Assembly: GCA_934488695.1 (NCBI GenBank)
Contig: CAKSSH010000038.1
Coordinates: 1 to 14,517 of the forward strand
DNA length: 14,517 nucleotides
Reading direction: 5' to 3'
Source of the DNA: an uncultured Oscillospiraceae bacterium
GTDB taxonomy: Bacteria > Bacillota > Clostridia > Oscillospirales > Ruminococcaceae
The translations under genes were made by a program, and so were the position numbers. Positions 1-7,026 of this stretch are shown one piece after another (the first letter of the stretch is position 1; every line of letters starts with the position of its first letter). A model generated the notes under the pieces. That model made no database searches, was not told the origin of the DNA, and saw only the letters and a list, made by a program, of their open reading frames with translations.

Positions 1-486
1 TCAGCGGCAGGTTGGTGCCGGCACTCAGGCCGACCACGCAGCCAAAGCCCTGCGACCCGATCTCGATCGGGCAAAAATGCAGTGTCGTTGCAAAAATTTC
101 AACTGCCTCACCCCTTTGAAGCTGAAAAGCCTGCACGTCAGCGGTGGAAAAACGCCCGTCCGGTGTAATGTCACGGCGATCGCCAAGCAGCAAAAGCAGT
201 GGCTGTGTCGCCACATTTACCTCCGAACAGCTGTGCCATTCCAACGCATTTAAAACGCGGTTATGACCCCGGCAATAGCCAAGCTGCGTTGCGAGTCCCC
301 CAAAGCACTCCCGGCTAATCTGACCGGCAATTTGAAGGGCCTCGAATTTTTCCTCAGACGCGGTATACACGCTGCCCTCCTGCGGCATTTCAATACTATC
401 CGCCGCCGCCAGCAGTTCGCGTGTGTCCAGCGAAAGTCGTCTGCCATAACGCAAAAGGCCGAATCTTCCGTTGAATAAATCGTCAT
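1..486 (-). CDS. DUF4867 family protein, frameshifted, C-terminus beyond window edge
   Basis: The product has no assigned biochemical role. I recognise the family by pattern as DUF4867, a cupin-like group often found beside sugar kinase and aldolase genes. The ATG at 486 overlaps the etfBA stop (ATGA), and GGGGGG lies upstream. The first frame reads MTIYSTEDSAF and then leaves the family pattern. The pattern resumes in another frame as RYGRRLSLDTRELLAAAD and continues through CFGGLATQLGYC, NALEWHSCSEVNV and EIFATTLHFCP to GLSAGTNLPL at the window edge. A single extra base in the A run at 453-456 (T run on the coding strand) would join the two frames as SAF-L-RYG. About 160 residues are visible; I recall about 200 for the family, so the end is missing. 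The lesion may be a real mutation, a sequencing error in a homopolymer, or less likely programmed slippage. Family call fairly sure; functional state unknown. Confidence 0.7.
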
Positions 487-1907
487 AAATCTTCCCCCCG
501 AAAGCATTCTGATAACGCTTTTTCCCGAAAAACGGTTTGGATGTCGGCAACAATCCCATAATCCGCGTATGCAAAAATCGGAGCGTCGGGATCGCGGTTT
601 ACCGCAATGACCGTCCCGGCGCTTTTTATCCCGGCAATGTGGTGCACCGCCCCGGAAACGCCCAATGCAAGATACACGCGGGGCGCAATATTCCTGCCGG
701 TCAGGCCCACCTGGGCGGCATAGGGCATGAAACCGCCGTCCACTGCGGCGCGCGACGCCGCCAAAACGGCGCCGTGTGCTTGCGCATACGCCCGAATCGT
801 TTGAAAAAACGGACAAGCCCCCAAACCGACGCCGATTACAAAATCCTCCCCGTCGGCCTCCGGTGTCCGAATTGTTGCCATTTGCGGCAGCGTCCGTGAG
901 CGAATTTTTGCTGTTACGCTGCCGGAAAAGGCCGGACGGTACATCCAGAGTGTCTCCCCGTCGGTTTCTAAAGCTGTGCAATCCGCGCAAAGACCGAGAC
1001 GCAGCCGAGCGGCCACGGTTGCGGAAATTTCTTTACTTTTTCGGTCGCTGCCCCACAAAACCGCCTGCGGACGGCCCCGAAGAATATGGTTTGCAATGTC
1101 CTCTGCATCGGTCAGCGGCAAACAAATCACCTGCCGTCCGACACTTTCCGCTATCGCACGCACCCCTTCGCCGACACAAAAGACCTTCTCCAATCGCTCA
1201 GCAGACGGCGCAAAGCTTATCGGCGTCGGCGCCTTTTGCAAACTGCTTTGCAAAACCTCCTCCAAAAGAGCCGGTGTAATATGGTGACAATGCCGCCGGT
1301 CGGAGGTGTTCTCAAAGGTACGCTCTACTCGGGTCGGCGATCCCGAAAGGCCGACCCGGGACGGGTCGGCCTGCAGCGTGCCATTGTCCCAGACCGTAAC
1401 CGTTCCCTCCTTGGAGCGGATACTCGGCAGCCGCAGCGAACAAAAGCGTTCCACCGTCAGCAAAGCGGGCAGCGGCAGCTGCTTTTGCCGCCCCTCCCGG
1501 TCCACACAGACAACGCTGTGCTCATCGCACGAAACAATTCCCATGACGCAGGTCATGAGCGAAAAGCCGCAGAGCGCAGCAATTTCCGGGCCGACTTGCC
1601 CCGTGTCGCCGTCTACACTCTGTCGGCCGCAAAGAATCAAATCCGGCTGCAGGCGCCGCACGCCTTGAGACAGCAGATACGCCGTTGCCAATGTATCCGA
1701 GCCGGCATAAACAGGGTCACTGAGCAGAAACGCCTGTTCTGCCCCCAAACGGGTCAGCTGCCGCAGCAGCGTCTCCCGAGAGGCAGGCGCCAAAGAAAGC
1801 AGGGACACCGTATTGCCCGGAATTCGCAGGGCCGCCTCATAAGCGCTGGCGTCAAAGGGCGCAAGATCTCCTTCGGCAGTCGGTTTAATACAAACGACCG
1901 TTTTCAT
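483..1907 (-). CDS. Fused electron transfer flavoprotein, EtfB-EtfA single chain
   Basis: This is an electron carrier that should pass electrons between a flavin dehydrogenase and a cytosolic acceptor. The beta half spans about residues 1-225. It has the EtfB signature CGRQSVDGDTGQVGP (93-107), PSIR (161-164) and GLSGSPTRV (186-194). A short linker leads to the alpha half (about 241-474). That half carries GLCADCTALE (305-314), RPAFSGSVTAKI (324-335), PQMATIR (341-347), ASRAAVD (384-390), GLTG (401-404), LALGVSGA (413-420), NRDPDAPIF (437-445) and DYGIVAD (449-455), the usual FAD-binding landmarks of EtfA. At 474 residues it is shorter than two separate subunits (roughly 260 plus 320 or more), mostly through a compact alpha N-terminal domain. 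The beta-first order and lack of an internal stop suggest a true fusion. It overlaps the FGGY kinase by ATGA and the DUF4867 gene by ATGA. The partner is presumably the FAD oxidase/Fe-S pair upstream in the operon. Whether it bifurcates is inference. Confidence 0.9.
   Translation of the reverse strand: MKTVVCIKPTAEGDLAPFDASAYEAALRIPGNTVSLLSLAPASRETLLRQLTRLGAEQAFLLSDPVYAGSDTLATAYLLSQGVRRLQPDLILCGRQSVDGDTGQVGPEIAALCGFSLMTCVMGIVSCDEHSVVCVDREGRQKQLPLPALLTVERFCSLRLPSIRSKEGTVTVWDNGTLQADPSRVGLSGSPTRVERTFENTSDRRHCHHITPALLEEVLQSSLQKAPTPISFAPSAERLEKVFCVGEGVRAIAESVGRQVICLPLTDAEDIANHILRGRPQAVLWGSDRKSKEISATVAARLRLGLCADCTALETDGETLWMYRPAFSGSVTAKIRSRTLPQMATIRTPEADGEDFVIGVGLGACPFFQTIRAYAQAHGAVLAASRAAVDGGFMPYAAQVGLTGRNIAPRVYLALGVSGAVHHIAGIKSAGTVIAVNRDPDAPIFAYADYGIVADIQTVFREKALSECFRGEDL
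1349..1371. repeat. Perfect 10-bp inverted repeat inside etfBA
   Basis: The arms GGCCGACCCG (1349-1358) and CGGGTCGGCC (1362-1371) are perfect reverse complements separated by 3 nt. A further copy of CGGGTCGGC lies at 1330-1338, so the second arm has a competing partner. The segment encodes the conserved EtfB stretch ADPSRVGLSGSPTRV, so it is coding DNA. The mRNA would form a very stable GC hairpin about 180 codons into the gene. No T tract follows, so it is not an intrinsic terminator. Confidence 0.6.
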
Positions 1908-3379
1908 AAGCTGCTCTCCCCATAAACCGGCGCAAGCACATCATGAATCCGTACATATCGCTCAAACAGCCGCGCATACTGCCGGGTGTTCTCCGGCACA
2001 GCGGAAAAGCGCCCCTTGCGCTGAATACAAACACGCACAGCCTCCTCCGGCGTTTTAAAAACACCGATTGCAAGGCCGGCCAGCATGGCGGAACCGAGCG
2101 AGGAATCACTGCTTTGATTGACCTGTAAATCCATACCGAGACAATCCGCTGTTATCTGCGCCCAAAGTGCACTTTTTGAGCCTCCGCCGATCAGTGTGGC
2201 TGCAGGAGGCAGCGTCAATCCGAGCTGCTGCATTTTTTGCCGGCAGTGGTACAGCGAAAAAGCCACGCCCTCCAATACACTCCGGGTAAAATGCGCCTTG
2301 CCGTGCGTCGCACGAATGCCGACAAAGCTGCCGCAAAGTGCCGGGTCGGCATACGGCGTTAATTCCCCGTTCAGGTAGGGGTGAAAAAACAGTCCTTCGC
2401 TGCCAATCGGAATGTCGGCCGCGGCACGGTCCAGCTCCCGATAATCCCCACCAAAGGTATCGCGGTACCAGCGCAGCGAGGCGGCCGCCGATTTAGTGGC
2501 CGAGCCGGGATACCAAAGACCGGGCACAATGTGCGCATAATTGACCAGATCCCGATCGGGACAGGGGCGATCGGTAACAACACAGATCCTGCCGGCCGTA
2601 GCCAGTTTAACGGTTGCGTCCCCTTGATGCACCGCTCCGGCGGCAAACACCTCCATACAGGTGTCGGTAGTGCCGCAAATCACCGGAGTCCCGGCACAAA
2701 GCCCGGTTGCAGCTGCCGCAGCCGGCGTGACCTGCCCTATTGTATCATCGGGTCGGCACAGCGGCGGCAGAGCCTCCCTATCAATTCCGGCCAGTTCGGC
2801 AAGCTCTGGCGACCAGCACGCTCGCGTTGCGTCAAACAGCATGCTGCCCTGCGCGTCAATGAAATCGGTGCAGAAAACCCCGGTCAAGAAAAATCGCAAA
2901 TAATCCTTTTCAAAGAAGATTCGGCGGATTTTTGCAAACGCCTCCGGGCGATTCTGCCGCACCCATAAAAGCTGCGGCAGGCTCCAAATAGTGTCGGGCT
3001 GATGAAAGGTCAGCCGGAAAATCAGCTCAGCGTGTTCCTCACGCAGTGCCGCCGCCTGCTGCCGCGCCCGTGTGTCCGTCCAATGAATAGCGGAAAACAA
3101 CGGCTCAAAGTTTTCGTCGGCGGCCACCCAAGTATGAGTTGCCGAATCCAGTGCCAACGCCAAAATATCCCCGGCGGCAGCTCCGGACTTCTCGAGCAGC
3201 GCACGAATATTTTCGCAAAGCGCGCGACACCAGTCCTCCGGCCGCTGCTCGCAAAAGCCCGGCTGCGGATACAGCGTCGGATACTCGACGGTGTTTTCGG
3301 CCGCAATACGACCCTGTGTATCCAGCAGCGTTGCCTTAGAGGCGCCGCCGCCGAAATCAATTCCCAATAAATATTTCAT
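1904..3379 (-). CDS. FGGY-family carbohydrate kinase (xylulokinase-like)
   Basis: It transfers phosphate from ATP to a sugar, probably a ketose, in the cytoplasm. At 491 residues it has normal FGGY length. Visible landmarks are the N-terminal phosphate motif LLGIDFGGGASKATLLD (4-20), PGFCEQRPEDW (40-50), HWTDTRA (99-105) and GTTDTCMEVF (236-245), in which D239 is the likely catalytic base. The C-terminal domain has YLNGELTPYADP (335-346), RSVLEGVAFSLYHC (366-379), the ATP-binding IGGGSKSALWAQI (397-409) and SSLGSAMLAGLA (426-437). It starts 1 nt after the IolB-like gene with no clear ribosome site, which implies translational coupling, and its stop overlaps the etfBA start (ATGA). The sequence does not fix the sugar: xylulose, ribulose, fuculose and other ketoses are all possible. 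A FucI-type isomerase in the same operon would be a natural supplier. Confidence 0.88.
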   Translation of the reverse strand: MKYLLGIDFGGGASKATLLDTQGRIAAENTVEYPTLYPQPGFCEQRPEDWCRALCENIRALLEKSGAAAGDILALALDSATHTWVAADENFEPLFSAIHWTDTRARQQAAALREEHAELIFRLTFHQPDTIWSLPQLLWVRQNRPEAFAKIRRIFFEKDYLRFFLTGVFCTDFIDAQGSMLFDATRACWSPELAELAGIDREALPPLCRPDDTIGQVTPAAAAATGLCAGTPVICGTTDTCMEVFAAGAVHQGDATVKLATAGRICVVTDRPCPDRDLVNYAHIVPGLWYPGSATKSAAASLRWYRDTFGGDYRELDRAAADIPIGSEGLFFHPYLNGELTPYADPALCGSFVGIRATHGKAHFTRSVLEGVAFSLYHCRQKMQQLGLTLPPAATLIGGGSKSALWAQITADCLGMDLQVNQSSDSSLGSAMLAGLAIGVFKTPEEAVRVCIQRKGRFSAVPENTRQYARLFERYVRIHDVLAPVYGESSL

Positions 3380-3380
3380 A

Positions 3381-4175
3381 TTACTGATTCAAAAAGGCGT
3401 GGTCGGGATCGATGGACATATAAAAGCCGCGATGGTCACAGCTCATCATCCACAGCAGATACTCGCGATACCCGGGCGCCGCGGCGCAAGGATGATATCC
3501 CTGCGGAATCTCAACAAAATCCCGATGATAGGTTGTATAGGTCTCGTCAATCGTTTTGTCTCCGGTGTACACCTTTTGAATCCCCATACCGGTCGGCTTA
3601 TCAAATTCATAATAATAAATTTCCTCGGCAAAGCCCTCCGTCGGCATCCGGTCAACATCGTGCTTATGGCCGGGATAAGAGGACCACTGACCGCCCTCGA
3701 TGAAGTTTTCGCCGACATAAACACGTCCGGCCTGAATGCGCTCGTCAATCAAAAAGTGTGCTTCCCGCTCAAAGCCGGGCTTGCCCAAAAATTTCACGAT
3801 TACATCCTCCGGAGTAATCAGCTGCGGGGCAAAGCGCTCGGTGCAGGGACACATGGCAATGGCAATGTCCAGCGTATCGGAAAGACAGGTCACGGTAAAT
3901 TCCGTTTTGATCGGAATATAAAAAGCATAGGCCTTTCCGTCAAACACGTTTTTGCGGCGACCGATGTTTTTAAAACAAACGGCATCGCCGTTCACATCAC
4001 AACTGCCGCCCAAAATCACACAAGCGTACTCCCGTGCGGCGTCTGCAGGAAAATGCTGCTGTTCTCCCTTTTCAAGATGCAGCATACTGACCTCCAACTG
4101 CTGACAGGCCGCCGTTTGTTTCTCATAAATTGCACTCAGACCGCGTTTTCCGTCCCAATGTCTTTTATAACTCAT
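3381..4175 (-). CDS. iolB: IolB-like 5-deoxy-glucuronate isomerase
   Basis: IolB proteins are metal-dependent double-cupin enzymes that convert 5-deoxy-D-glucuronate to 5-dehydro-2-deoxy-D-gluconate in myo-inositol breakdown. The start used here, MSYKRHW, lies 7 nt after AAAGGAG. An ATG two codons earlier (4181) is too close to that site. The family pattern is clear: WSSYPGHKHDVDRMP, EEIYYYEF, GIQKVYTG and IPQGYHP. Candidate metal ligands are H170, H172, E185 and H228. Length is 264 residues, typical of IolB. After the last cupin strand it reads YLLWMMS where I would expect a version of YLNVMAG, so substrate specificity could differ. It overlaps the PfkB gene end by 11 nt and precedes the FGGY kinase by 1 nt. 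Next to a PfkB kinase and a class II aldolase it reproduces the IolB-IolC-IolJ order of reactions, although iolG, iolE and iolD are not in the window. Confidence 0.85.
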   Translation of the reverse strand: MSYKRHWDGKRGLSAIYEKQTAACQQLEVSMLHLEKGEQQHFPADAAREYACVILGGSCDVNGDAVCFKNIGRRKNVFDGKAYAFYIPIKTEFTVTCLSDTLDIAIAMCPCTERFAPQLITPEDVIVKFLGKPGFEREAHFLIDERIQAGRVYVGENFIEGGQWSSYPGHKHDVDRMPTEGFAEEIYYYEFDKPTGMGIQKVYTGDKTIDETYTTYHRDFVEIPQGYHPCAAAPGYREYLLWMMSCDHRGFYMSIDPDHAFLNQ

Positions 4176-5079
4176 AACCATTCTCCTTTAAAAAACGTAA
4201 AGTCGTCTCCAGGTCGGGAATGCTTTCGCGTGCGCCGAAGCCTGTGCATTTCAGCGCCGAGACGGCGCTGGCGAAAACACAGCATTCCCGCAGTCCCAAG
4301 CCTCGCAGCAAGCCGGCCGCAAAAGCGCCGTGAAAAACGTCTCCCGCTCCGTTGGTGTCCACGGCAGAAACCTTAAATACAGGATACTCACCGGCAATAG
4401 ATTTGTCAAGATAGACCCCGCCGCGTCCGCCGCAGGTGACCACTACCATTTCCGGCTGATAGCGCCGCAAAAGAGCCTGTGCAGCCGTCATGGCGTCCGG
4501 CGCACCGGTATACGCCAAGGCAAACTCCTCCGACGGAATCATGATATCGGTCAGTGCAAGCAGCTGCTCTACGCCGTCATATAACCCTCCACAATCGTAA
4601 ACAACCCGAACGCCGCAGTCACGGGCGTGCGCCGCTGCACGACAAGCGGCCGACAACTCGTTGCCGTCCACCATCAAAAGCTGTGCCCGAGCGACGCCAT
4701 CAAGCTGTTGCTCGGAAAGACACAGCGGCGGCAAAGAGCCCTTATCAAACACACAGGTGCGGGTCGCGTCCTTTTGAGACAGCCAAATATTGGAGGTGAA
4801 GGAGCGATAACCGCCGTAGCGGGTGATGAACTCGGTTGAAACAGCGTGCCGCTCAAAATCCCGCAGCAGAAAATCCCCGGCACTATCGGTGCTGAGATTT
4901 CCTAAAAAGCAGGTATCCGCCCCCAATCTGGCTGCCGCCACCAAGCCGGTTGCGGTCGGACCGCCGCCCGATAGGCGGGTCGACAGCGCGCCAAGCTTAG
5001 TGTCCTCCTGCGGGTAGACCGGCAGGGTAATCAGTGTGTCTAAAACACAAGCACCGATTCCGACAATTTCATGTTTCAT
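4165..5079 (-). CDS. PfkB-family sugar kinase (IolC-like position)
   Basis: This is a ribokinase-fold kinase that phosphorylates a sugar or deoxy-keto-gluconate using ATP. It has 304 residues, normal for PfkB. N-terminal motif GIGACVLDTLITLP (7-20), the GGGPTATGLVAAARLGA glycine region (38-54) and the second PfkB signature DTNGAGDVFHGAFAAGL (241-257) are intact, with D247 as the expected catalytic base. By sequence alone it looks like a general PfkB/ketohexokinase-type protein. Its place between a class II aldolase (4-bp ATGA overlap upstream) and an IolB-like gene (overlap downstream) makes 5-dehydro-2-deoxygluconate kinase the most economical guess. Fructose-1-phosphate- or sulfofructose-type kinases are alternatives. 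Family certain, substrate not. Confidence 0.85.
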   Translation of the reverse strand: MKHEIVGIGACVLDTLITLPVYPQEDTKLGALSTRLSGGGPTATGLVAAARLGADTCFLGNLSTDSAGDFLLRDFERHAVSTEFITRYGGYRSFTSNIWLSQKDATRTCVFDKGSLPPLCLSEQQLDGVARAQLLMVDGNELSAACRAAAHARDCGVRVVYDCGGLYDGVEQLLALTDIMIPSEEFALAYTGAPDAMTAAQALLRRYQPEMVVVTCGGRGGVYLDKSIAGEYPVFKVSAVDTNGAGDVFHGAFAAGLLRGLGLRECCVFASAVSALKCTGFGARESIPDLETTLRFLKENGYEL

Positions 5080-5918
5080 TTTGCGCGCCCCTCTGCCTGT
5101 GTCAGCGCGATTTTTTCCAATGCAAAATCCCGGACACGCTCAATCGGTTTTTTCATGAAAAGGTCTATTGCGACACTGCTGTTGGGTTCCTCAAGCTGCC
5201 GGCGAATACCGTCCAACAGAGAACAACAGACGTCGGTGCCGAAATTCATTTTTCGGATACCGTTGCGAATTGCCAGCCGAACCTGATCATCCGGAATCCC
5301 GGAGCCGCCGTGAAGCACCAGCGGCAAATCACCGGTGGCTTTCCGAATGTCGCCGATACGGTCGATATCCAGCTTTGGCGGCTTTTTGTAATGGCCGTGC
5401 GCATTACCGACCAAAACTGCCAAACAGGTGACCGCCGTTTGTTTCGCAAAATCCCGTGCCTCCTGCGGCGTGGTAAATTCCTCCATGCAGTCATCATTAA
5501 CGCTGCCGATATGCCCAATCTCGCCCTCAACGCCGATATCTAATGCACTGCAAAGCTCCACGGCCTGACGGGTCATGGCAACGTTTTGGGCAAAGGGATG
5601 TGTTGAACCGTCAATCATAATGCCGGTGGCGCCGTACCGGAGAATTTTCATCATTTCGGCATGCGAGGGGCCGTGGTCCAAATGGAAACAAACCGGCACG
5701 CGAGCCTTCCGCCCGGCCGCCAAAATAATCGGAGCCAAATAGTATCCGGACTCTTGATTGATAAGCCGGGGGTACACCTGTAAAATAACCGGTGCCGACG
5801 CCTTCTCGGCAGCCGAAATCACCCCCATGACGGTTTCCATGTTGTACACATTAAATGCCGGGACACAAAAGCCGTCCTTTTGTGCCATGGACATCACGTC
5901 CTGCAATTTTACAAGCAT
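5076..5918 (-). CDS. Class II (zinc) fructose-bisphosphate/tagatose/IolJ-type aldolase
   Basis: It cleaves a phosphorylated ketose into DHAP plus an aldehyde. Seen motifs are PAFNVYNMETV (20-30), the zinc/acid site HLDHGPSHAEMM (79-90; D81 likely proton donor, H82 zinc ligand), MIDGSTHPFAQNV (101-113), GVEGEIGHIG (129-138), GNAHGHY (171-177) and LHGGSGIPDDQV (202-213; H203 zinc ligand). Length 280 fits the short GatY/IolJ/FbaA type. The start follows AAGGAGG by 7 nt and lies 12 nt after the Fe-S gene. In the IolJ reading, products would be DHAP and malonic semialdehyde. In a FucI/FGGY reading, the products would be DHAP and lactaldehyde or glycolaldehyde. Both kinase genes in the operon could feed it. 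Confidence 0.88.
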   Translation of the reverse strand: MLVKLQDVMSMAQKDGFCVPAFNVYNMETVMGVISAAEKASAPVILQVYPRLINQESGYYLAPIILAAGRKARVPVCFHLDHGPSHAEMMKILRYGATGIMIDGSTHPFAQNVAMTRQAVELCSALDIGVEGEIGHIGSVNDDCMEEFTTPQEARDFAKQTAVTCLAVLVGNAHGHYKKPPKLDIDRIGDIRKATGDLPLVLHGGSGIPDDQVRLAIRNGIRKMNFGTDVCCSLLDGIRRQLEEPNSSVAIDLFMKKPIERVRDFALEKIALTQAEGRAK

Positions 5919-5930
5919 GTTATTTCCTCC

Positions 5931-7010
5931 TTAGCCCAGTATCAATTCTTCCAGCGAAAGAATCTCTATTTTGTTTTGCGCAACCTTTTTCAGCGCCGTA
6001 TACTCGGACACCGACGCCGTCACCAGAATATCCGCATGCATATTCACGGCATTGCAAATGCGATCCCGTGCCACCGCATCGATTACCTGCGGCATCCACT
6101 GAGCCATGAGAATATTACCGGCCCACAACGTGTCTTTGCCGTGCAGCAGCATTTCATCGCAAATGCAGCAGGCGCGGACGATTTCCCGTCCGTCAGCTGT
6201 TTCGGAAAGGTCGCGTGCCAACTGAAACGGATCCTGAAACACGGCGTGACGATTGTCTTTTTTCACCGAAAGCGCCCCGCTTCTAAGCAGCTGTGCCGTA
6301 TACGCGGTAAAGGTTTTTACCTCCGGGGAAAGCTCAACACCCCACTCCCGATACTCTCGCATAAAGACCTTCGCGTCCTGCGGGTCCAATGCAATGACAG
6401 TTTTAAAGTCCGAAAGCGCTTCGGCGCAAGTCGTCATTTGCTGACGCGTCTCCTCGGCAGCGCCGATGAGAAACTCCAACTGTTGACCGGATGCCGGCTC
6501 TTGCGCCAGCACGGTAAACGAAACCCCTGCCTTTTGCAGCACCCGAATGGCGCGCAAGGCACTTTCCGGTGCCATGCAGCGTGCATCCACGCCCAAAAAG
6601 AGCAAGATATCTGTTTTGGCGCTGCACTCTTCTATTGCAGCCGCAAGCGCCGGCTCCGGTTCTGTTTTTCCGTAGGCATTCCCGGTTTCCAGACAGTTGT
6701 CGACCAGCTCTTGAATATAGGGCGGCAGCTTGCCGGCCAGCGCGGCGTCCAACCGCGCCGCCTTGGTAAACATGACCGGATCCCAACCGGTTACACACTC
6801 TTTGGTACAGGCGCCGCAGCAAGCGCACTCGTAAATATTGTCTGCCACGTCGGCAAGGTCATAAACGCCCCGATTCACAAGGGACAGGCCGAGAGCTCTG
6901 GCTCGTGCGGTGTTTCTTTCCAGACCCGTCGCGTTTCCGATTGGGCAGATATGCCTGCACATCCAGCAAAAGCGGCAGGAATCGACATGCTGTTTACATT
7001 TTTCGTTCAT
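5931..7010 (-). CDS. GlcF/HdrD-like [4Fe-4S] protein with degenerate CCG domain
   Basis: This is an electron-transfer subunit, most likely linking the FAD oxidase encoded just upstream to the Etf. The N-terminus carries two cluster motifs: C12-x2-C15-x2-C18-x3-C22-P and C62-x2-C65-x2-C68-x3-C72, with an extra C64. The rest resembles the C-terminal half of GlcF/HdrD-type proteins. The segments DPFQLARDL (260-268) and LLHGKDTLWAGN (288-299) and VTASVSEYTALKK (330-342) occupy the places where family members have DPCHL, CCG and a cysteine-containing VTACP-like segment. The cysteines are gone, though an isolated ACCIC (280-284) remains. Length 359. GGGAGG-type ribosome site (GGGAGG) precedes the ATG; 16 nt separate it from the oxidase gene. 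The Fe-S motifs are certain; the CCG alignment is by eye. Confidence 0.85.
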   Translation of the reverse strand: MNEKCKQHVDSCRFCWMCRHICPIGNATGLERNTARARALGLSLVNRGVYDLADVADNIYECACCGACTKECVTGWDPVMFTKAARLDAALAGKLPPYIQELVDNCLETGNAYGKTEPEPALAAAIEECSAKTDILLFLGVDARCMAPESALRAIRVLQKAGVSFTVLAQEPASGQQLEFLIGAAEETRQQMTTCAEALSDFKTVIALDPQDAKVFMREYREWGVELSPEVKTFTAYTAQLLRSGALSVKKDNRHAVFQDPFQLARDLSETADGREIVRACCICDEMLLHGKDTLWAGNILMAQWMPQVIDAVARDRICNAVNMHADILVTASVSEYTALKKVAQNKIEILSLEELILG

Positions 7011-7026
7011 GGTTTATTCCTCCCGT

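Noticed and set aside
250..990. A 246-codon minus-strand open frame overlapping etfBA and the DUF4867 start
   Set aside because: Arg/Cys-rich translation without family resemblance; it is an alternative frame of etfBA. Only its last part, from the ATG at 486, coincides with the real DUF4867 start before the frameshift.
1086..1925. A 279-codon plus-strand open frame
   Set aside because: Antisense to etfBA, basic low-complexity translation, no ribosome site. Long antisense frames are expected in GC-rich coding DNA.
3291..4376. A 361-codon plus-strand open frame
   Set aside because: Antisense to the IolB-like and FGGY genes, no recognisable domain or start signal.
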